Positions 7,201-11,892 of a stretch of DNA of 11,892 nt are shown here, piece after piece. The translations under genes were made by a program, and so were the position numbers. The stretch's first letter is position 1. Each line of letters begins with the position of its first letter. The notes under the pieces are model-generated. The model was not told where the DNA came from. It saw only the letters and a program-made list of their open reading frames with translations, and did no database searches. The stretch lies in NCBI GenBank assembly GCA_023230175.1, contig JALNXV010000076.1, forward strand, positions 1 to 11,892. Reading direction: 5' to 3'. Source of the DNA: Candidatus Cloacimonadota bacterium (GTDB lineage: Bacteria; Cloacimonadota; Cloacimonadia; Cloacimonadales; WRIO01).

Positions 7201-10200
7201 GGTGATATTAGTTTTGATAATCTTAGTAATAATCTTTATAATGTTAATTTTAACCTATTGAATCCTTTAAGTCTTAATGGAATCTATACAATTGAAAGTA
7301 TAGTAATTGATACACTTGGTCAGCAAGTAGCTGATACTATGAATTTTACCTTTGATAATCAAGCTCCTCTTGTGTCAAATGCGTTGATTGGTGGATTGGA
7401 TGATGCAGGTCAAACTTGGCAAGCTTCACTTGTGAACAATCAAAATTATACAAGTGATATTTATTATGTACAAATTGATTATTCTGATATTACCTCAAGT
7501 GTAAATTGGAATTCTCAAGATACATTTATTAAACTTTATACTTCTAATAATCAGTTAGTGAGTGGCTCAAAAAATGAAACAGCAAATACTTTAAGTTGGA
7601 TGCTTAATAATCCTATATTGACAGATGGTAGTATGGATGGATTGTATTATGTGACTTACTCAGCTATTGATTTTTCAGGAAATATAGTTTCCGGACGATA
7701 TGATTTTAGGGTAGTTAATCCTAATTCTCCTCAGATAACGCAGATAATACCAAATTCAAATAGTATAATAAATAGTTTGGAGAATAACAAAGTAATAGTT
7801 AATTTTACAGATGATAGAGGCATAGATTTACAAAATTATGAAAATAATTACATTAAATTAGTATTACCAAATAATAATGTAATTGAGCATAGTGCAGGAG
7901 CAAATCTTATCATAAGCTTAATTTCAACTGATAATTATAAGATGGAGTTAACTTTAAATCAACCCTTAGTTCTTAATGGTAATTACTTAATACAAATTCA
8001 TCTTGAAAATGATCAAGAATATTCAAGTAGCATAGTATCTGAGTTTATGTATGATAGTCAGATGCCGGAAATCAATAACTTGATTTTGGGGCTAACTAAT
8101 GATACTGAAGTTGTTGTGACAGATGATGATTTAGTTTATACTGGAGTAAATTATATAAAAGCTCAGATTAGTGATATTGTATCCGGTATAGATTATGATG
8201 TAAATAATACAAATTTTCAAGTGTATGCAAATGGTAGTTTAGTTTCAGGTACCTTGAGTAGTTATCCTAATGAGGGTTTTGTGAAATATACTTTTGCTAA
8301 TACTTTAAATGAGGTTAATGTCAACGTGCAAGTTAATTTAATTATTACAGATAATGCCGGAAATGAGTTACAGAGTCAAACTGAATTCGTTTTAACAGCC
8401 TTGAATGCAAATATTATTAGCGTTAGTCCTGTAAATAATTCTTATGTAAATAGCAACCTTAATCAAGTGAAATTAGTTGTTGAGTATCCTGAGACTGTAA
8501 CAATAAATCAAAGTCTATCATATTTAAAGCTTTTGCATCCTGATGGTACATTTATTGAAAATGGACAAGGTGCTGTGTTACAATATGTAAATAATAATAA
8601 TATGTATGAACTCATTTTAAATCTAAATCAAGCTTTATCTGTTAATGGTCAGGATGATGGACAGTATCAGATTTCTGCGTATTTAGTTACTGATCTTGGG
8701 CAAGATGGTCCAATGCATTTTAGTTTTACTTATGATAGTTTAAGTCCATATTTTGATAATCTAAAGGTTAATGAGACATTTATTGCTAATTCGCAAAGAG
8801 ATGAAAGTAATAAAGTTTCAAGACAAACTCAAGTTAAAAGTTCAGATGTTTTAATTACTGAAGATATAAATTATATACAGACAAATTACTATGATATTAC
8901 AACTTCAGTAAATTTTGCTTCTAACTTAACTACGCTTACTTTAATGAGTCCAAACGGTAATTTGATTCAAGGTTCAAGAGTTATAAGTGATAATAACATT
9001 AGTTGGGTTTTAAACAATCCTGTTTTGGCTAATGGATCAAATGATGGTGTTTATACGATACAATTAAAAGCTACTGATTTAGCAGGAAATATTTTTACCC
9101 ATACAGAAAGCTTTACATTGATGTCGCAAATTATTCCTGTGTTGATTGATTTTACACCTGAAAATGTTTTTGGTTTTAATATAAATCAATTTGGACAGAT
9201 TATAACAGCTGATTTTAAAAATACTGTGCCAATAATTCAAGATTATGAGGAAACATATATTAAGTTAGTTTTCCCAAATGGTTATATCATTGAAGCCGGT
9301 CAAGGGGCTAATCTTTCTTATGAAATTCAACAAAACAACTTACATCTTGATTTTGTTATGACAGATGAGTTAAGCCTTGATGGAGAAAATGATGGAACAT
9401 TTCAAGTTTTATTTAGAGCAAAAAATATCTCCGGAGCAATATATGAGGAGACAAAATCATTTATTTATGATACTATTAACCCATCATATAATTCTTTAAT
9501 GGTATTAAGTGATGAAACACAAATTCAAGTAGCTCAGAATGCTTTAATAACAGAGTCTATTGATGTCTTACAGGTAAAGTTTACAGATTCTGTTTCAGGT
9601 GTACACTATGCACCTAATATAACATATATTTCATTATTTAATCCTTTAGGCGAATTGATACCGGGTACTTTATCATATTCTGAAGTTGAAGGTATAATAG
9701 TTACTAAATGGACATTGAATCAAGCTTTACCAGTCGATGGAACCGCTGATGGACAATACCAAGTTAAACTAAAAATCACAGATAGATCGGGTAATTCAAT
9801 TTTAAAAACAGTAGATTTTAACTTAGTTTCTGTTTTAAATCCTTATTCAGTTGTAACAATGATTGATGCTATTTATAATGTACATTTAATATGGTCAAAT
9901 GAATCCGGAAATTTAAAGAGCAATATAAAAGAATCAAAATATAGAGATTTAAATACTTATCAAATATATAGAAGATATAATAATGAAGATTACTTATTTA
10001 TTGGAGAAACTCTAGATAATTATTTCATAGATAATATGATAGAACATCCTGACGGAATGTATCAGTATAGTGTCAGAGCGGTATATGAAATAAATAATCA
10101 AATATTATTAAGTGATTTTGCTTATGGTGAAGGTGTTGAAATATATAGGTTTATACCTTGTAAATTTATACTTAGTTTGCAAAATGATGCTACTCCTGAA

Positions 10201-10722
10201 GATATAATGTTTAATTTGAATAGTCAAGATGGTTTATATAATCAAGAGTATAACATTTTGACTGATAATTCAGGAATAATTGAATTACCTGAAGTATTTA
10301 TGAACACATATATTTTAACCTTAAGTAAAGAAGGATATAACACAATTACTGATACCATTACTATTGACGATAATAGTTCTGAGTTTAATTATACTTTAAG
10401 TTCTGAGTTGTTGTTACTAAATGAAGTTCCTACTAAGTATGAACTTTATCAAAATTATCCAAATCCATTTAATCCGATAACACAAATAAAATTTGCTTTA
10501 AAAGAAGACAGCAATGTGGAAATTTCTATATATAATGTTAAAGGGCAGCGAGTTAATAAATTAGTAGAAAAACACTTAAAAGCCGGATATCATAAAACTG
10601 TTTGGAATGGTAAGGATGAATATGGTAATAAATCTGCATCCGGTATATATTTGTATGTACTTAATGTCCAAGGTGAAAAAAGTAAATATAGAGAAATAAA
10701 AAAAATGATGTTGATAAAATAA
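4255..10722 (+). CDS. Giant secreted multi-Ig protein with T9SS sorting domain
   Basis: This is a 2155-residue exported protein. Residues 1-26 are a signal peptide (MKKIFILSCLFL, probable cleavage LFA|QT). Two FlgD-like Ig segments begin with SPMPFSPDNDG (about 39) and SPNPFSPNDDG (about 154); the first contains WDGKDN at 101. A third FlgD-like segment has WDGKDN at 450. Further Ig-like domains fill about 490-690. Residues about 695-1860 are five tandem pairs of two alternating Ig-like modules (see the repeat entry). Then come a fibronectin III-like domain (about 1862-1965), a carboxypeptidase-regulatory-like domain (about 1969-2052), and a C-terminal sorting domain (about 2061-2155) with YPNPFNP at 2068, VWNGKDEYGN at 2116 and a Lys-rich end. 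In the FCB group such domains direct export across the outer membrane by type IX secretion. No enzyme domain is visible; an adhesive or structural surface role is inferred. The 8-nt gap upstream and 35-nt gap downstream place it in an operon. Confidence 0.9.
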   Translation: MKKIFILSCLFLILSIIAVNDSLLFAQTNVVIANVSVSPMPFSPDNDGQNDETTISFNLYYTEDISNPQVEIIVFRDNDLNDIIKNIYEENPMQGLNYCFWDGKDNTGTTVLDGNYGIRIIFKDNGTELENYSLHNGIIVSTLYPEIELISSSPNPFSPNDDGFQDVHSVNFKVKNTQITYIGLIKFDFSDSTIVFEDGPYSLPTDGTYLFVNRPASKSADITIPANMVYNLTLEGFETEIIRGRSIYKLGENYQRVFSVNSGNVGFSFSPELLEAFDEGIDYLAIYGVSSNLSFNILNNNGSQFSLNDLYSQYYGSFMENTIDHTDVSLSTERQYLLNIGKNENQFPGQEMSDGRYLYRLVVSNAVETSAVTSGEFIVNNNPIQVSGQTIPEQISPQTIDGYFDSTVIQYSPSEDAYINVKIFDTEDILIRTLVQAQLNLAQNGNYVIWDGKDNAGNIVSMDSSATYYVEVTAVDKYINDDIVNVIKPVLVDNSIPLPAVLNQTQPDSLNLTDITLSGISNEINCDIILIHNEVNKGVVGVTPQYPGYFEFPVSLEEGENNIQVKLRDSVYNLGSQSNDIFYYVDSQKPEIVNIYPDNNFNFSSLPMIFKANIIDDGIGVSRVRFGFSFNDNPNLSWITATEDSVNYYSCIINSTHSQFTNDPDQVLINMYVSAIDSLNNIIISEIPMTYNYFKPTSVTPPEFVSSYPINESNIKSINNNQISIVINSEIPLIEEETDLILTNGVDSLYHNNGAILSQNNEGNEYEIILSLINSLSVDGSDDALYSIYYSLKTEINQEKEGVISFNYDTQKPLSTATKINNSELFIANNQTYFNADIDSISVYIDDLLSGVNYASNMTRVSLLNSSNQVVTGIRSHSKVEKRITWKLHQSLSISNHNNLGLYTIQLLTTDNAGNVLSQEMSFRLINATQPQITEHIPQANININQLVDNRITKKVLDTNGFGLDKTNTTIILNSPDNSIIQGDISFDNLSNNLYNVNFNLLNPLSLNGIYTIESIVIDTLGQQVADTMNFTFDNQAPLVSNALIGGLDDAGQTWQASLVNNQNYTSDIYYVQIDYSDITSSVNWNSQDTFIKLYTSNNQLVSGSKNETANTLSWMLNNPILTDGSMDGLYYVTYSAIDFSGNIVSGRYDFRVVNPNSPQITQIIPNSNSIINSLENNKVIVNFTDDRGIDLQNYENNYIKLVLPNNNVIEHSAGANLIISLISTDNYKMELTLNQPLVLNGNYLIQIHLENDQEYSSSIVSEFMYDSQMPEINNLILGLTNDTEVVVTDDDLVYTGVNYIKAQISDIVSGIDYDVNNTNFQVYANGSLVSGTLSSYPNEGFVKYTFANTLNEVNVNVQVNLIITDNAGNELQSQTEFVLTALNANIISVSPVNNSYVNSNLNQVKLVVEYPETVTINQSLSYLKLLHPDGTFIENGQGAVLQYVNNNNMYELILNLNQALSVNGQDDGQYQISAYLVTDLGQDGPMHFSFTYDSLSPYFDNLKVNETFIANSQRDESNKVSRQTQVKSSDVLITEDINYIQTNYYDITTSVNFASNLTTLTLMSPNGNLIQGSRVISDNNISWVLNNPVLANGSNDGVYTIQLKATDLAGNIFTHTESFTLMSQIIPVLIDFTPENVFGFNINQFGQIITADFKNTVPIIQDYEETYIKLVFPNGYIIEAGQGANLSYEIQQNNLHLDFVMTDELSLDGENDGTFQVLFRAKNISGAIYEETKSFIYDTINPSYNSLMVLSDETQIQVAQNALITESIDVLQVKFTDSVSGVHYAPNITYISLFNPLGELIPGTLSYSEVEGIIVTKWTLNQALPVDGTADGQYQVKLKITDRSGNSILKTVDFNLVSVLNPYSVVTMIDAIYNVHLIWSNESGNLKSNIKESKYRDLNTYQIYRRYNNEDYLFIGETLDNYFIDNMIEHPDGMYQYSVRAVYEINNQILLSDFAYGEGVEIYRFIPCKFILSLQNDATPEDIMFNLNSQDGLYNQEYNILTDNSGIIELPEVFMNTYILTLSKEGYNTITDTITIDDNSSEFNYTLSSELLLLNEVPTKYELYQNYPNPFNPITQIKFALKEDSNVEISIYNVKGQRVNKLVEKHLKAGYHKTVWNGKDEYGNKSASGIYLYVLNVQGEKSKYREIKKMMLIK
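6337..9834 (+). repeat. Five tandem two-module Ig repeats within the giant protein
   Basis: The encoded protein alternates B and A modules. B modules start near 6337, 7033, 7717, 8404 and 9127, and carry Y-I/L-K-L, a proline turn (PNG or PDG), GQGA in the best copies, then LSVNGQDDGQY-like text. A modules start at the Y/F-D-x-x-x-P at 6676, 7351, 8050, 8731 and 9466, and carry D-x-x-S-G/S-V-N-Y, W-x-L-N, DG-x-Y and D-x-A/S-G-N. One B+A pair spans about 680-725 nt (about 227-242 residues). Copies are strongly diverged, so this is old protein duplication rather than a recent DNA repeat. Confidence 0.8.
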
Positions 10723-10743
10723 GATTTATATGAAATATGGATT

Positions 10744-10750
10744 AAGGAGG
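10744..10750 (+). promoter_or_regulatory. Strong ribosome binding site
   Basis: AAGGAGG, near-perfect, lies 7 nt before the ATG at 10758, in the 35-nt gap after the giant gene. It suggests that the last gene is translated efficiently on its own initiation signal. Confidence 0.85.
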
Positions 10751-10757
10751 GTTTTAA

Positions 10758-11624
10758 ATGAAAAAGTATTTTATGCTGATAATAGCTTTAATAGTACTAA
10801 TCTTGTTAGTGAGTATAACTTATAATATAGTTAGAAAACATTACGTTAAGTTCCCAACATGGTCAATTGATCCAAGATATGAAATTTTGTCAATAGATGA
10901 AAATTTTATTACCTTATCTAAACCAATACAAATGACTAACTCAATGTTTTTCCCAATAAAATTACATCTTGGTGCTATTCAAGTAACTGACTATGAGGGT
11001 AAATTAATTGCTTTAATTAATATGAATGAAAAAGCTGTTTTACAGCCAAAATCTATTAGCGATATTAAGCTTAAGATTGCTTTACCTTTAAATTTATTGA
11101 ATTATCCACAATTAGCAGATAGTAATAAATTAGATTTGTTTTTTGATGGCACAGTACAAGGTAGTGTTTACGGCATTCCTTTTACAAAGAAGATGTCCGG
11201 AACTTTTTCTTTATCCCCTGATGATGATTGGGCTGATAAGATTTTTAAGCCTTTATTAATGAAAATAATGTCACAAAATAAATTGATTAGATTTAAAGGT
11301 GCCAAAGTTATAAGCTCAAAGGTAGTTAGATTACAATTTATTGCTTCAACATTTAATAATATTAACATTGAATTATTGAGCACTGACTTAGAGATTATTT
11401 ATGCAAATGAACTGATTAAATCATTCTTGAAACATCCTATAACTTTAAATAGTGGAGCAACCAGTGAAATCATAGAGTTTGATATTAAAAATTCTGAATG
11501 GTTGCATATTAAAGGGAAACAAAAGGTTAGATTTAAAGGAAAATCAATAGTAAATGTTTTTAGTGTTGATACAGAGATTGATTGGGTAGAGAATATTGAT
11601 GGAATTCAAAATTATCAATTATAG
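10758..11624 (+). CDS. Membrane-anchored protein with two LEA2/WHy-like domains
   Basis: This is a 288-residue protein. Residues 5-25 form a single hydrophobic helix without a lipobox or clear cleavage site, so the rest probably faces the periplasm from an inner-membrane anchor. Residues about 42-152 resemble an LEA type 2 / WHy beta-sandwich: an Asn followed by F-F-P-I-K-L (compare the family's NPNPFP-x-x-L), then an inward-strand pattern ending in LPLNLLNY and YGIPFTKKMSGTF. Residues about 180-278 repeat the pattern more loosely (FNNINIEL, LEIIYANELI, then KGKQKVRFKGKS), suggesting a tandem pair. LEA2/WHy domains are linked to desiccation and stress tolerance in plants, and occur in bacteria and archaea, where their role is less clear. 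The gene follows the giant secreted protein by 35 nt and likely shares its operon. The family assignment rests on weak motifs. It could also be an unrelated conserved membrane protein of FCB bacteria. Confidence 0.6.
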   Translation: MKKYFMLIIALIVLILLVSITYNIVRKHYVKFPTWSIDPRYEILSIDENFITLSKPIQMTNSMFFPIKLHLGAIQVTDYEGKLIALINMNEKAVLQPKSISDIKLKIALPLNLLNYPQLADSNKLDLFFDGTVQGSVYGIPFTKKMSGTFSLSPDDDWADKIFKPLLMKIMSQNKLIRFKGAKVISSKVVRLQFIASTFNNINIELLSTDLEIIYANELIKSFLKHPITLNSGATSEIIEFDIKNSEWLHIKGKQKVRFKGKSIVNVFSVDTEIDWVENIDGIQNYQL

Positions 11625-11657
11625 ATTAAAATTATTTATAAAATTGAAACGTAGAAG

Positions 11658-11686
11658 CTTAGGTTTTCTTTATAGGAAAGATTAAG
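11658..11686 (+). terminator. Hairpin after the last gene, possible transcript end
   Basis: The 29-nt segment from CTTAGG to ATTAAG folds into a 13-pair stem (three G-U pairs, one G-A mismatch) with a 3-nt loop, 33 nt after the stop codon. No T-tract follows, so it is not a standard intrinsic terminator. It could be a 3'-end stabilising stem. No better terminator is seen after this operon. Confidence 0.35.
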
Positions 11687-11737
11687 AGATAAATAGAACA
11701 ATTTCTTATATCTGCAATATAGTATGGATATAAATAT

Positions 11738-11792
11738 TGTTATGCGAGCATCTTTGTTTGCATTTTACAATTTTCCATAGGCTGTTTCAAAA
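11738..11792. repeat. Intergenic hairpin repeat, copy 1
   Basis: This 55-bp sequence is the first of two direct copies with a 59-bp period (six mismatches). Its left part (11742-11763) is a 9-pair stem with a TCTT loop, including two G-U pairs. Its right part, ATTTTACAATTTTCCATAGG, is unchanged in copy 2. Confidence 0.85.
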
Positions 11793-11796
11793 CTAC

Positions 11797-11851
11797 TGTT
11801 ATACGAGCATCCTTGCTTGTATTTTACAATTTTCCATAGGTTGTATCAAAA
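11797..11851. repeat. Intergenic hairpin repeat, copy 2
   Basis: This is the second copy of the 55-bp repeat, four bases after the first. The stem at 11801-11822 has nine pairs and a TCCT loop. Relative to copy 1, a G-C pair has become A-T and a G-U pair has become G-C, so pairing is kept. The remaining 41 nt to the window edge hold no recognised feature. Confidence 0.85.
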
Positions 11852-11892
11852 TGTGAAAACTTTTAAAAATCGGAAACCTGATGGCTCATCCA

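Noticed and set aside
11168..11383. Minus-strand open frame of 71 codons
   Set aside because: It is contained in the LEA2-like gene, with no supporting signal.
11738..11851. CRISPR array
   Set aside because: There are only two copies, and the 4-nt gap between them is far too short to be a spacer; the copies are 55 bp and carry internal hairpins.

Overview
The window is very AT-rich (codons and spacers are dominated by A/T) and has five genes, all on the + strand, with no RNA genes, mobile elements or CRISPR visible. The strongest taxonomic clue is the C-terminus of the giant protein: a YPNPFNP motif followed by a FlgD-like beta domain and a lysine-rich end, the form of type IX secretion (Por) sorting domain common in the FCB superphylum. 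Clear Shine-Dalgarno sequences and a textbook TTGACA/TATAAT promoter argue against a classical Bacteroidetes genome. My best guess is Cloacimonadota or a relative; this is inference from sequence style.

Layout. Positions 1-198 show no gene. A consensus promoter (199-228) lies directly against the start of a small lipoprotein gene (236-1054). That gene overlaps by 11 nt a receiver-like/HDOD signalling protein gene (1044-2279), so the two probably form one transcript. A 128-nt spacer (2280-2407) holds a TTGACA element, a perfect 21-bp palindrome and a strong ribosome binding site. After it come three tightly packed genes: a lipoprotein with three fibronectin type III domains and an LVIVD-type beta-propeller (2408-4246), a 2155-residue secreted repeat protein with a sorting domain (4255-10722), and a membrane-anchored protein with two LEA2/WHy-like domains (10758-11624). 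The spacer at the right end carries a hairpin and two copies of a 55-bp repeat, each with its own hairpin.

How they may work together. Four of the five products are predicted to sit in the envelope or outside the cell: two lipoproteins, a very long surface or secreted fibre-like protein, and an anchored protein facing the periplasm. The fifth is cytosolic and regulatory. The arrangement suggests a cell-surface module, perhaps for adhesion or attachment to a substrate, but no catalytic domain or ligand can be named. The most unusual items are the predicted leaderless start of the first gene, the alternating two-module architecture of the giant protein, the LEA2-like protein in the same operon, and the hairpin repeats whose differences preserve base pairing.
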